Positions 26,998-36,329 of a stretch of DNA of 64,000 bases are shown here, piece by piece. The position numbers were made by a program, and so were the translations under genes. The notes under the pieces were generated by a model. The model searched no databases, was not told where the DNA came from, and was given only the letters and a program-made list of their open reading frames with translations. Each line of letters begins with the position of its first letter. Within the stretch, counting starts at the first letter, position 1. This stretch comes from Palsa-504 sp963835775 (GTDB lineage: Bacteria; Actinomycetota; Actinomycetes; Streptosporangiales; Streptosporangiaceae), in the NCBI GenBank assembly GCA_963835775.1, contig CAWIHB010000004.1, forward strand, positions 682,001 to 746,000. Reading direction: 5' to 3'.

Positions 26998-27470
26998 GCT
27001 CTCATTATCTCAGCTTGCTAACGATCCCCGGGCCGTACGGCTATGTGCCGATCGTCACATGCTGCCGCGGGCATCACCACGGCCCGTTCAGAGAAAAAAA
27101 TCAAAAAAACATTTGTAAAAACAATTTCAACCTTCTCTATGCTGACATAATAGTTCGTACATTGTGTTTCATATCTTTTCTGCCAAACGGCCCGTGCCTG
27201 ATGCTCCGCGCCCCCGTTCCCCGGAGCGGCCCCCGGAGCGGGCCGCGGTGGACACGACCTGGATCACCTACTCCAAGCAGCTCGGCTAACCGCCCGGGTC
27301 AGCCGATCGGTGGATGCGCTCCGCCGACCGGCCCACCGCGGGGTTCATCCGCCGGAGTGGCTAGCCGGTCGATGCGCGCCCAGGGGTCATGCTGAGACCC
27401 TCACAGTACTGAGCGCAAAGGGACTAGAGCCGGAAGGATTGAGCATGTCCACTCTGATCGGGGGAACATC
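26998..27470. other. Long intergenic region with an AT-rich island
   Basis: This 473-bp gap lies between divergent genes. From 27091 to 27185 the base composition falls to roughly three quarters A+T in a strongly GC-rich genome, with A-runs and T-runs. Copies of the T-tract/GAACGGGCC-like motif flank it in opposite orientations (27078-27095 minus, 27175-27195 plus). At 27240-27290 a short frame ends DTTWITYSKQLG before a stop and may be a gene relic. No complete gene is seen. Confidence 0.6.
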
Positions 27471-28235
27471 ATGGTAGGCACATCTCAGGCAGCCACAGAG
27501 GACACGCAGACCGCGCCCGCCGCCCAGTCGGTGGACCTGCGCAAGACGTACGGAACCGGGCAGGCCGTGGTCCACGCCCTGGCCGGGATCAGCGTGACGT
27601 TCGAGCGCGGCCGGTTCACGGCCGTCATGGGCCCGTCGGGCTCGGGCAAGTCGACGCTCATGCACTGCATGGCCGGCCTGGACCGGCCGACGTCCGGGCA
27701 GGCGTTTGTCGGCGGCCTGGACATCGGGACTCTCGATGACACCGGGCTGACCCGGCTGCGGCGGGACCGGATCGGCTTCGTATTCCAGTCCTTCAACCTC
27801 GTCCCGACGCTGACGGCGTCCGAGAACATCACCCTGCCCGCCGCCCTGGCGGGCCGGAAGGTCGACCAGGAGTGGTTCGGTTACCTGGTCAAGCAGCTGG
27901 GTATCGCCGACCGGCTGGCACACCGGCCCAGCGAGCTATCCGGCGGCCAGCAGCAGCGGGTGGCGTGTGCCCGGGCGCTGATCAACAAGCCGGACCTCGT
28001 CTTCGCCGACGAGCCCACCGGCAACCTGGACTCCAACGCCTCAGCGGACCTGCTGGCGTTCCTGCGCCGCTCGGTGACCGAGCTCCGCCAGTCGATCGTC
28101 ATGGTGACGCACGACCCGCGCGGGGCGGCGTACGCGGACCGGGTCGTCTTCCTGGACGACGGCCAGGTGGTCGGTGAGCTTCAGCAGCCGACCGCCGACT
28201 CCATCCTGGAGCGCATGCGGATCCTGGGAGCCTGA
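27471..28235 (+). CDS. ABC transporter ATP-binding protein (MacB/LolD type)
   Basis: ATPase of 254 residues from the exporter-associated MacB/LolD/FtsE class. Walker A GPSGSGKST (about residue 54), Q-loop FVFQSFNLVPTLTA, signature LSGGQQQRVACARAL and Walker B LVFADEPTGNLDS with switch His in MVTHDPRGAAYADRV are intact. ATG 27471 follows GGGGGAA. One base separates its stop from the start of the FtsX-type permease gene, so the two form a transporter operon. Likely role is export or extraction of a lipid, peptide or drug from the membrane; the substrate is unknown. Confidence 0.95.
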   Translation: MVGTSQAATEDTQTAPAAQSVDLRKTYGTGQAVVHALAGISVTFERGRFTAVMGPSGSGKSTLMHCMAGLDRPTSGQAFVGGLDIGTLDDTGLTRLRRDRIGFVFQSFNLVPTLTASENITLPAALAGRKVDQEWFGYLVKQLGIADRLAHRPSELSGGQQQRVACARALINKPDLVFADEPTGNLDSNASADLLAFLRRSVTELRQSIVMVTHDPRGAAYADRVVFLDDGQVVGELQQPTADSILERMRILGA

Positions 28236-28236
28236 C

Positions 28237-30747
28237 ATGTGGAACGTCACAATCAAGGGCCTGCTGGCCCACAAGCTCCGGCTGGGGCTCACCGCGCTGG
28301 CCATCGTGCTCGGCGTCACCTTCATCTCCGGGACGTTCGTCCTGACCGACACCTTGCACAACACGTTCACGGAGCTGTTCGGAAACATCTACGCCAAGGT
28401 TGACTTCCAGGTCCGCGGCGTCGCCCAGCTCGGCAGCGGCGGGAACGCGGTGCGCAACGAGCTGCCCGAATCGCTCCTGACCACCGTCCGGGCCGTGCCC
28501 GGCGTCGCCGCCGCCGAGGGCGAGGTCGAGGGCTACGCCCAGTTCATCAGCCATGACGGCAAGGCGATCCAGACCGGCGGCGCGCCCACCCTCAGTGTGA
28601 ACTTCGACCCGTATCAGCAGATCTCCAGCCTGCATCTGATCGCGGGCGGTCCGCCGACCACCTCCAGCGACGTGGTAATGGACGCCGGGACCGCGCAGAA
28701 GTACGACTTCACGGTGGGCCAGCAGGTCCGCATCCTGACCGCCGGGCCGACCCAGACGTTCACCATCACCGGCATCGCCGACTTCGGTACGGCGAACAAC
28801 CTGGCCGGGGCGACCCTGGCCGCGTTCACGCTCCCCACCGCGCAGGCCATCGCCCAGGAGCCCGGCCAGCTCGACGACATCAACGTGGTGACCGCTCCCG
28901 GCGCTGACAAGTCCGCGGTCCAGCAGGCCATCGCCAAGGTCGTGCCCCCGGGCGTGCAGGTGGTGACCGGGCAGACCGTGGTGAACGAGAGCACGAACTC
29001 GGTCGACCAGGCGCTGTCCTTCTTCAACACGGCACTGCTGGTCTTCGCGTTCATCTCGCTGTTCGTCGGCGCGTTCACCATCTTCAACACGTTCTCGATC
29101 ATCGTCGGGCAGCGGACCAGGGAGCTGGCCCTGCTGCGGATCGTCGGGGCGAACCGCCGCCAGGTGTTCCGTTCCGTCCTCGGCGAGGCGGCCCTCACCG
29201 GTCTGGTGTCCTCGGTGATCGGCCTGGGCCTCGGCGTGCTGGCCGCGCTCGGGCTCCAGGCGCTGCTCCGGGGGTTCGGGATCAGCCTGCCGCCCGGATC
29301 GCTGGTCTTCGAGCCGCGCACCGCGATCGTCGGGCTGCTGGTCGGCGTCGGCGTGACGGTCGTGGCCGCGCTCGGACCGGCCCGCGGTGCCGTGCGCATC
29401 CCGCCGGTGGCCGCGCTCGATGACCGCCGGTCCGGCCCCACCGCCTCGCTCCGGCGCCGGTTCATCGGCGGCACGGCCCTGGCCCTGGTCGGCGTGATCC
29501 TGCTGGCCGTCGGGCTGGCCAAGCCCGCCATCGCGCTCGTCGGCGTGGGCGCGATCTGCATCTTCCTCGGCGCCGCCACCTTGGCCCCGGCCATCGCCCG
29601 CCCGCTGTCCAGTGTGATCGGCCGCCCGCTGGCCCGGCTGTTCGGGGAACCGGGCAAGCTCGGGCGGGAGAACTCCATGCGCAGTCCCCGGCGCACCGCG
29701 CAGACCGCCGCTGCGCTCATGGTCGGCCTGGCCCTGGTCGCCGCGATATCGGTGTTCGGCGCCTCGGTCTCCCGGTCGGCCACCAGCAGCGTGGACCAGG
29801 CGATCAGCGCCGACCTGATCGTGACCCCCACCGGCGCGGGAGAGCTCAGCAACTCGGCGACCTCGATCGCCTCGGCTGTCCCGGGTGTCACCGCGACCAC
29901 CACGGTCTACGGCGGGCAGTTCGAGTTCCAGGACACGCTGTCCAAGCTCGCCGCGGTATCCACGAACAACCTGGCCAGCACCGTGATGCTGCGCATGACG
30001 TCGGGCACCCCAGCCGCCCTGGACTCCGGTGAGCTGCTCATCGACTCGACCACCGCGCAGAACAAGCACCTGGCCGTCGGCGACACCGTGCCGGCCAGGT
30101 TCGCCCTGACCGGGCCGGCCACCCTGCGCATCGGCGGGATCTACCAGGCCAACGCCCTGATCGGCAGCTACGTGGTCAGCTCCGCGTTCTTCCTGTCCCA
30201 CTACCCGGCCCAGCCGCCGGGCGCGCTGCTGCTGCGTACCAGCAGCACCGCAGTGGACACCGCCGTCACCAGGGCCCTGGCCCCGTTCCCGAACGTCCAG
30301 GTCCAGACCAGGGCCCAGTACGACCAGGCCCAGGTGTCGGCCATCAACCAGGTGCTCGGCCTGGTCTACGCCCTGCTCGCCCTGGCCGTGCTCATCGCGG
30401 CGATCGGGATCGTGAACACCCTCATGCTCTCGGTATTCGAGCGCACCCGTGAGATCGGCCTGCTGCGCGCGGTCGGCATGCGGCGCCGCCAGGTCCGGAC
30501 CATGATCCGGTCCGAAGCGGTGATCCTGGCCATCTTCGGCGCCATCATCGGGATCATCATCGGCACCGGCATGGGCATCGCGCTGGTCTCCTCGCTGAAG
30601 AATCAGGGCATCACCGACACCGTGGTGCCCTTCACCAACCTGGTGATCTTCCTGATCCTCGCCGCGGTGCTCGGCCTGATCGCGGCCAGCTGGCCGGCCC
30701 GCCGGGCGGCCAAGCTGGACGTGCTGGCGGCCATCGCCGCGGAGTAG
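28237..30747 (+). CDS. FtsX/MacB-type ABC transporter permease
   Basis: Permease of 836 residues with the duplicated FtsX layout: N-terminal helix (LGLTALAIVLGVTFISGTF), a large extracytoplasmic domain, three helices (about residues 260-390), a second large extracytoplasmic domain and a C-terminal FtsX domain (INQVLGLVYALLALAVLIAAIGIVNTLMLSVFERTREIGLLRAVG to the end). The ERTREIGLLRAVG coupling segment is typical. It pairs with the ATPase encoded one base upstream. A perfect 15-bp hairpin just downstream ends the operon. Confidence 0.94.
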   Translation: MWNVTIKGLLAHKLRLGLTALAIVLGVTFISGTFVLTDTLHNTFTELFGNIYAKVDFQVRGVAQLGSGGNAVRNELPESLLTTVRAVPGVAAAEGEVEGYAQFISHDGKAIQTGGAPTLSVNFDPYQQISSLHLIAGGPPTTSSDVVMDAGTAQKYDFTVGQQVRILTAGPTQTFTITGIADFGTANNLAGATLAAFTLPTAQAIAQEPGQLDDINVVTAPGADKSAVQQAIAKVVPPGVQVVTGQTVVNESTNSVDQALSFFNTALLVFAFISLFVGAFTIFNTFSIIVGQRTRELALLRIVGANRRQVFRSVLGEAALTGLVSSVIGLGLGVLAALGLQALLRGFGISLPPGSLVFEPRTAIVGLLVGVGVTVVAALGPARGAVRIPPVAALDDRRSGPTASLRRRFIGGTALALVGVILLAVGLAKPAIALVGVGAICIFLGAATLAPAIARPLSSVIGRPLARLFGEPGKLGRENSMRSPRRTAQTAAALMVGLALVAAISVFGASVSRSATSSVDQAISADLIVTPTGAGELSNSATSIASAVPGVTATTTVYGGQFEFQDTLSKLAAVSTNNLASTVMLRMTSGTPAALDSGELLIDSTTAQNKHLAVGDTVPARFALTGPATLRIGGIYQANALIGSYVVSSAFFLSHYPAQPPGALLLRTSSTAVDTAVTRALAPFPNVQVQTRAQYDQAQVSAINQVLGLVYALLALAVLIAAIGIVNTLMLSVFERTREIGLLRAVGMRRRQVRTMIRSEAVILAIFGAIIGIIIGTGMGIALVSSLKNQGITDTVVPFTNLVIFLILAAVLGLIAASWPARRAAKLDVLAAIAAE

Positions 30748-30760
30748 CGCACGTCGATTC

Positions 30761-30796
30761 CGCCGCGGGACCCGGCCTGGCCCGGGTCCCGCGGCG
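30761..30796 (+). terminator. Strong hairpin terminator of the ABC operon
   Basis: Perfect 15-bp stem: CGCCGCGGGACCCGG (30761-30775) pairs with 30782-30796 around a 6-nt loop. It starts 14 bp after the permease stop. No T-run follows. The remaining 240 bp to the next gene hold no recognisable feature. Confidence 0.75.
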
Positions 30797-31040
30797 TCAG
30801 CGGACCGGCGTGGCGGGTGCCAGACGCGTACCGTCAGCGCACCGGTCCGGTGCAGCTTCGCCGGCGGCAGCCGAACGGCCGTGATCGCCAGGCCCATCCG
30901 CCCGTTCCCTTCCAGCGCCCGACTCACGCCCGTGACCTGCCGCTAAGAACCCTGGCACGCCTACCGCCCGCCGCGCGCGGGGCAGTTAAGCTGAACCTGG
31001 CCGTGAATGGAACGGCGCAGGTGAGCACAGGGATGGTGTG

Positions 31041-32579
31041 ATGAACCCGAGCGAGGACTCAACGCTCCGGCCGTCCGGCCAGGCCGTGGTGGTCGATGTC
31101 GACGGGCTGTCCGTTTTGTTCGACGCGTTGCGCGGCCGGGGCTATACGGTGGTCGGCCCCACCGTCCGGGACGGCGCGATCGTGGTGGCCGAGCTGGCCT
31201 CAGTCGCCGAGCTGCCGTTCGGGTGGGGAGTCGAAACTGAAGCGGGGAGGTACCGGCTGCGGGAACGGGCCGATACCGCCGCGTTCGGGCACTCCGCCGG
31301 CCCGCAGTCATGGAAGAGCGTGCTGCATCCGGCACGAGCCAGGCTGTGGTCGGCGGATCGGGCGACCGGCAGCGTGGAAGCCGGCGAGACCGCGGAGCCG
31401 CCCAGGTACGCCCTGCTCGGCGTGCGTCCGTGTGATGTGCGCGCGGTCGGCCTCCTGGACCAGGTGCTGACCGCCGGTCGGCATGCCGATCCTGTCTACC
31501 GCGGTCGGCGCGATGGCGCGTTCATCATCGCGGTCGAGTGCACGGAGCCGGGCGCGACGTGCTTCTGCACGTCGATGGGTTGCGGCCCCGGTGTCGAGTC
31601 CGGGTTCGACCTGGCCATGACGGAGCTGGCCGACGCCGAGGGTCACCGCTTCGTCGTACGGGCCGGCACGCCTGCAGGCGCGGACGTGCTGGCGGACGTG
31701 CCGAGCCGGGCAGCCGACGAGGCGACGATCCGGCGCGCCAGCACGGCGGTGGACGAGGCGGCCGGCCATATGGGCCGCACCATGCCGACCCTCGGCCTGC
31801 CGCAGCTGCTGGCCGACAGCCGCGAGTCCCCGCACTGGGACGACGTGGCCTCCCGCTGCCTGACGTGCGGCAACTGCACCATGGTCTGCCCCACCTGTTT
31901 CTGTACGACCACCGAGGACGTCACCGACCTCGTCACGCCGGGGCAGTACGCCATAGACCGGGGCACGGTTGCCTCCACCGGCGGGCTGAGGTTCGCCCCG
32001 GCGGAGTTCGAGGACCATGTAATCGAAGAGCAGGTGCCTCACTCGACGGCGCTGCACGCCCAGTTGGCGGGACGGGGCCGCTACCTGACCGGCCCGACCG
32101 CCCGCTACACCTTGAGCGGGCAGTGGCTGTCCCCGGTGGCACGGCAGGCCGCCGACGCGGCGGGCCTCGGCGCCGACTGCCGCAACCCGTACCGCAGCAT
32201 CCTGGTCCGCGCCGTCGAGGTGGTGTACGCGGTGGACGAGGCGCTGCGGCTGATCGAGCGGTACGAACCGCCCGCGCCGTGCTATCTGGAGGTTCCGCCG
32301 CGCGCCGCCGTCGGGCATGGCGCCACCGAAGCGCCGCGCGGCACGCTGTTCCACCGGTACGCCATCGACGCCGAAGGCCTCATCACCTCCGCCCGGATCG
32401 TGCCGCCCACCTCGCAGAATCAGGCCAGCATCGAAGACGACCTGCGCCGGTTCGTCGCTGGCCGGCTGGACCTCGACGACCAGCAGCTGACCTGGCAGTG
32501 CGAGCAGGCGATCCGCAATTACGACCCATGCATCTCCTGTGCGACCCACTTCCTCGATCTCACGGTGGACCGCGCATGA
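31041..32579 (+). pseudogene. Chimeric [NiFe]-hydrogenase ORF: beta-subunit N-part fused to large-subunit C-part
   Basis: A single open frame of about 512 residues joins two different subunits of a group 3 (sulf)hydrogenase. Residues 1 to about 297 match the HyhB/HydB iron-sulfur beta subunit, ending in CLTCGNCTMVCPTCFCTTTED. From about 307 (GTVASTGGLRFAPAEFEDH) to the end it matches the C-terminal half of the NiFe large subunit, with PPTSQNQASIEDDL and the L2 nickel motif DPCISCATH (about 495). Missing are the end of the beta subunit, the usual gamma and delta genes and the large-subunit L1 motif RxCGxC. The simplest view is an in-frame deletion across a hyhBGDA-like operon, leaving no working hydrogenase. 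Start ATG 31041 follows AGGGA. An overlapping 18-codon frame begins at the stop (ATGA). Confidence 0.8.
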
Positions 32580-32716
32580 CGCTGGCGCAGACCGGCTGGC
32601 GACGGGAGCTGGTTACCTCGAGGCGCCATTAGCACCGCGCAGGGCGCGGACATCGCCCGCGCGTTCATAGGCCTGTGCTCGTCGCCGGTTCTGCCCGCTT
32701 CCCCTACGCTGCTGGG

Positions 32717-33244
32717 GTGGATTACCTCGCGGCCGCCGGGCGGACCGGGGAGTGGCTGATTTCCGTGCTGTTCACCCTGGGCTGGTGCCACGGGCCGCCC
32801 GGGCTCGGCTGGCTGTTCCGCCAGCTCGAGCTGACCACCGGCACGGCCAGCTGGCGGACCTGGCTGCGCCGCGCCGCCCGTGCCGACCTGCTCAGCGGCA
32901 TCCCGGCCAGGAAAGAGCCCGGATTCTGGGACAACGTGGCCCGCTGCTGCGGTTCGGCCGGCGTGGCCGAGTTCTTCCTCGACCTGCACCGCCTGGAGGG
33001 CCGGCCGGAGGACCTGGCCTTCGCCGTGCGTCTGGTCGACGACATCCTGAGCCGGGCCATCAGCGACGAGGCTGGGATGCGGTGGTCGAACTACGAGTAC
33101 CGGCAGCCTGACCCAGATCTCCCGCCCGAGACGACCTACATGCAGGGCGCCCCTGGAATCGGCTCGACCCTGCTGCGCCTGCACCGCCACCTGGCCGGAG
33201 ACCCCTGGGCGGTGCGCTGGCCGCACGCCCCGGACTGGACCTAA
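32717..33244 (+). pseudogene. C-terminal fragment of a LanC-like (lanthionine synthetase C-like) protein
   Basis: About 175 residues resemble only the last part of LanC-like alpha/alpha barrels: GEWLISV helix, LGWCHGPPGLGWL with the first zinc-type Cys, FWDNVARCCGSAGVAEFFL with a Cys-Cys pair where LanC has Cys-His, and MQGAPGIGSTLLRLH. The N-terminal repeats of the barrel are missing, and the GTG start at 32717 follows no Shine-Dalgarno site. It is either a truncated gene or a very short divergent relative. No lanthipeptide precursor or LanB/M gene is nearby. Confidence 0.6.
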
Positions 33245-33310
33245 GGCGGGTCACACGGCAACGGCGGCTTCGAGGGCCAAGCGGCGGCACGAAGGCTTTA
33301 TGAAACGGGC

Positions 33311-33811
33311 TTAGGCCGTTACGGACAGCCGGGCCGGGTGAGCCAGCGTCTGGTAGACCACGCAGTACCGCTCGGTCAGCTTGATCAGCGTTTGGAGCTG
33401 CTCGGGGCTGGCCTCGGTATCGAGGTCGAAGGCCAGCCGGATCGAGCTGAACCCGACTGGCGTCTCCTTGCTGACCGCCAGCGTTCCGCGGAAGTCCAGA
33501 TCGCCCTCGGCGGTGACGGTTCCGCCGGCCACGTCGATCTGCAGTGAGGTGGCCACGGCCCGCAGGGTCACTCCCGCGCAGGCCACCAGCGCCTGCAGGA
33601 GCATGTCCCCGGAGCACGCCAGTGAGCCGTCGCCGCCGGTGGCCGGGTGCAGGCCCGCCACGGCCAGGGCCCGGCCCGTTTCCACCGAGCAGGCGATGGA
33701 CTGCTCGTCGAGCTGTCCGCAGGCGCGCAAGGTGACGACCGCCTGCTGCGGATCCTCCCGGTAGGCGTCCTTGAGCGGCTGCTGCACGCTCCGCAGCTCA
33801 GCGCTGTCCAC
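33311..33811 (-). CDS. OsmC-family peroxide-detoxifying/redox protein
   Basis: OsmC/Ohr-fold protein of 166 residues. The second conserved Cys is clear in LLQALVACAGVTLRAVA and a first Cys is in VTLRACGQLD or IACSVETG; together they would give the thiol peroxidase pair, but the first position is uncertain. DFRGTLAVSKETPVGFSSIRLAFDL and the C-terminal LIKLTERYCVVYQTLAHP fit the family. GTG 33811 follows a perfect AGGAGGA five bases away, which decides the start over a longer upstream frame. Stands alone, divergent from the serpin gene. Confidence 0.88.
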   Translation of the reverse strand: MDSAELRSVQQPLKDAYREDPQQAVVTLRACGQLDEQSIACSVETGRALAVAGLHPATGGDGSLACSGDMLLQALVACAGVTLRAVATSLQIDVAGGTVTAEGDLDFRGTLAVSKETPVGFSSIRLAFDLDTEASPEQLQTLIKLTERYCVVYQTLAHPARLSVTA

Positions 33812-33913
33812 GGCGGTCCTCCTATCGACGGGCAGTCGTCTCCTCAGCCTAGGGCCGACCAGCGGGCGCGTGCAGTCGTCCGGATGCAACCAAGTCGGGC
33901 CGCGTACCGTCTG

Positions 33914-35194
33914 ATGCACATGAAAAACCTTCGGGGGACGGCCGCCCTGGTCGCGGCGGGTCTGGCTCTGGCCGGATGCGCGACCAGCACGGCCCCGCCG
34001 GCGCCCCCGCCGCAGCCGGTCCTGGCCCGCGGCGTGGCGGCTCGGGAACCGCCGGCCGACCCGCGGCCCTACGGCACGGCGGACACCGCCTTCGGGCTCG
34101 ACCTGCTGGGCACGTGGTGCCGGGCCGACCCGCAGGCCAACCTGGTCCTGTCACCGACCAGCGTGGCCAGCGGCCTGGGTATGGCCTACCTCGGGGCGCA
34201 GGGTGCCACCGCGCGGGCCATGGCCGGCGTGCTGCAGCTGCCCGCGGCCGGCGGCCAGGCCCTCGAGGCCGGCCTGCAGTCCCGGTCGGCGGCGCTGCGC
34301 GGCCTTGACCGCCCGGGCGTGACCTTCGGCACCAGCGACCAGGTGTGGGCCGACCCGTCGCTGATCACCCGGCCGAGTTACCTGAACGCGGTCGCCACCA
34401 GCTATGACGCTGGCGTAGCGAAGGTTCCGCTGCTGAGCGACCCGGACCGGGCTGCCATCCAGATCAGCCAGGCCATCGCGGCCGCCACCGGCGGGCAGAT
34501 CCCGCAGCTGCTGCCGCCCGGCTCGCTGTCGCATATCGGCTGGGTGCTGACCGACGCGCTCTACCTGCACGCGGACTGGGCCGCGCCGTTCCAGGCCAGC
34601 CAGACCGCTCCCGCGCCGTTCACCACCGCCGCCGGCCAGCAGGTCAGCGTGCCGTTCATGAACGGCGGCCAGTTCCGGGCGGTCCGCGCGGGCGGCTGGA
34701 CCGGCGTCTGGCTGCCTTACCGCGGCGGACGACTGGGCCTGCTCGCGCTGCTGCCCCCGGCCGGCGCCGCCGGCTGCGCGATGCCGTCCGCGGCGGGTGT
34801 CGGCGCGATGACCACCCGGCGGGCCGCATCCGGCGGCGCCGGTGACCTGACCCGCGCCGTGGCGCTGCCCCGGGTCAAGCTGGCCAACACGGTCAGCATG
34901 CAGGGCCTCCTCACCGCCTTGGGCATGGGCCTGGCCTTTACCCCGGCGGCGGACTTCACCGGACTGTCCCCGCAGGCCTGCTGTATCGGCCTGGTCCAGC
35001 ACGCGGCGACCTTGCAGGTCGGTGAGCAGGGCACGGTGGCCAGCGCCGCGACCGCGGTCGGCATGATGCCGACGGCGGCAACGCTGCCGCCGCCCACGGT
35101 GAGCTTCGACCGTCCCTACCTGATGCTGGTCATCGACCCGGCCACCGGGGAACCGCTGCTGGCGGCCCGGGTCACCAACCCCGCCGCCCCGTGA
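33914..35194 (+). CDS. Serpin-family lipoprotein
   Basis: Serine-protease-inhibitor fold protein of about 426 residues that is exported and lipid-anchored: the signal peptide ends in the lipobox LALAGC. Serpin landmarks follow: NLVLSPTSVASGLGMAYLGAQGATARAM, SDQVWADPSL, LTDALYLHADWAAPF, GVWLPYRGGRLGLLALLPP and the hinge plus reactive-centre loop EQGTVASAATAVGMMPT, then FDRPYLMLVIDPATG. The small-residue hinge is that of an inhibitory serpin. The scissile bond cannot be assigned with confidence. The start is ATG 33914 or 33920; no Shine-Dalgarno is seen. It probably protects the cell from an extracellular protease. Confidence 0.9.
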   Translation: MHMKNLRGTAALVAAGLALAGCATSTAPPAPPPQPVLARGVAAREPPADPRPYGTADTAFGLDLLGTWCRADPQANLVLSPTSVASGLGMAYLGAQGATARAMAGVLQLPAAGGQALEAGLQSRSAALRGLDRPGVTFGTSDQVWADPSLITRPSYLNAVATSYDAGVAKVPLLSDPDRAAIQISQAIAAATGGQIPQLLPPGSLSHIGWVLTDALYLHADWAAPFQASQTAPAPFTTAAGQQVSVPFMNGGQFRAVRAGGWTGVWLPYRGGRLGLLALLPPAGAAGCAMPSAAGVGAMTTRRAASGGAGDLTRAVALPRVKLANTVSMQGLLTALGMGLAFTPAADFTGLSPQACCIGLVQHAATLQVGEQGTVASAATAVGMMPTAATLPPPTVSFDRPYLMLVIDPATGEPLLAARVTNPAAP

Positions 35195-35240
35195 GGCTCC
35201 CGGCCAGCCCGAGCCGAGCCGGCCACGCCGCCAGCTGCCG

Positions 35241-36263
35241 TCAGGCGTTCCAGTTGGACAGGAAGGCTGCATCCTTGGCCGAGATCTTGGCCCGGAACAT
35301 CGGGTGCAGCTCCATCGACGGCGAGTACTTGCTCGCCGGGACCTCGCGGCCCAGCGCTTCGGCCATGGCCCGCACGTGCTGCGGTCCGGCGCCGCAGCAG
35401 ATGCCCACGTAGTCCACCCCGAGCTCGCGGGCCTGGACCGCGAACTGCGCCATTTCGAAGCGGGTGCAGGTGAACGGGTCGAGCGCGACCGGGAAGGCCT
35501 GCCCGCCGTCCGCGGACCGCAGCGCCTGCATGGTGGGCTCGGCCGCGCTGGTGCGGTACGGCACCGGCTGGACGGCCACCGCGCAGTCGACCAGGTCCCG
35601 GATCTTGCTGATCAGCGGCACCATCGTGGCCGGCCCGCGGTCGCAGTTCAGCCCGACGACCTGCGCTCCCTCCGCGGCCAGGATGCGGCACGCGTCGGCG
35701 TACTCGTAGCCGTCGCGGGTGTGGCCTGGCTGGGTCGGCGCCAGCGTCACCATCGCGGGCAGACCCAGCTCGCTGATGACCTCCAGCGCGATCAGCGCCT
35801 CGCCCAGGTAGTCGTTCGTCTCGGAGATGACGAAGTCGACGCCTTCCTCGGCCGCCCAGCCCAGCTGCTCGGCGTACATGGCCCGGACCGTGTCCCTGGT
35901 CGCCGGGTCACCGGGGTCGAAAGCCCAGGTGTTGCACACGTTCCCCGCCACCAGGGCGCCGCCTTCGCGGGCCACGTCGCGGGCGATCCGCACCGCCGAG
36001 CGATTCATGGCCTCCAGGTCACCCTCGCGGCCGACGTCCCGGAGCTTCTCCCGGTGCGCGTAGTAGGTCAGGGCCACCATCACGTCCGCGCCCGCGCGCA
36101 GGAACTCCCGGTGCAGCTCGCGCACCGCGTCGGGGAAATCAAGCACCACCTCGGGCACGAACGGCCCGGCCTTGATGTAGCCACGGCGTTCCAGCTCGAA
36201 CACGTAGCCCTCGGCCCCCAGCATGGTGCCGGCCCGCAGCCGCTCCGCCAGCGACATGTTCAT
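35241..36263 (-). CDS. Homocysteine S-methyltransferase / betaine-homocysteine methyltransferase-like
   Basis: Zinc-dependent methyltransferase barrel of 340 residues. The zinc Cys ligands are visible in GLNCDRGP (about 208) and GICCGAGPQH (about 290). MLGAEGYVFELERRGY replaces the usual DGGMGT start, as in BHMT-like proteins, and NVCNTWAFDPGD and SETNDYLGEALIALEV fit. The enzyme would move a methyl group from a donor such as betaine or S-methylmethionine to homocysteine or a related thiol. It is the last gene of a minus-strand operon of dehydrogenases and isomerases, 66 bp behind the previous gene. Confidence 0.85.
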   Translation of the reverse strand: MNMSLAERLRAGTMLGAEGYVFELERRGYIKAGPFVPEVVLDFPDAVRELHREFLRAGADVMVALTYYAHREKLRDVGREGDLEAMNRSAVRIARDVAREGGALVAGNVCNTWAFDPGDPATRDTVRAMYAEQLGWAAEEGVDFVISETNDYLGEALIALEVISELGLPAMVTLAPTQPGHTRDGYEYADACRILAAEGAQVVGLNCDRGPATMVPLISKIRDLVDCAVAVQPVPYRTSAAEPTMQALRSADGGQAFPVALDPFTCTRFEMAQFAVQARELGVDYVGICCGAGPQHVRAMAEALGREVPASKYSPSMELHPMFRAKISAKDAAFLSNWNA

Positions 36264-36329
36264 GACGCCACCCCGCTCCCATCCGCCGCGTTTAGGTCAG
36301 ACATCGTACGCCAAGCCGCCAACCCCAGG

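Noticed and set aside
27015..27395. 126-codon open frame in the AT-rich gap
   Set aside because: No family resemblance, no ribosome site, abrupt composition change within the frame.
28099..30927. 942-codon minus-strand open frame
   Set aside because: It is antisense to the ABC permease and has a charged, low-complexity composition; the permease strand has clear FtsX domains.
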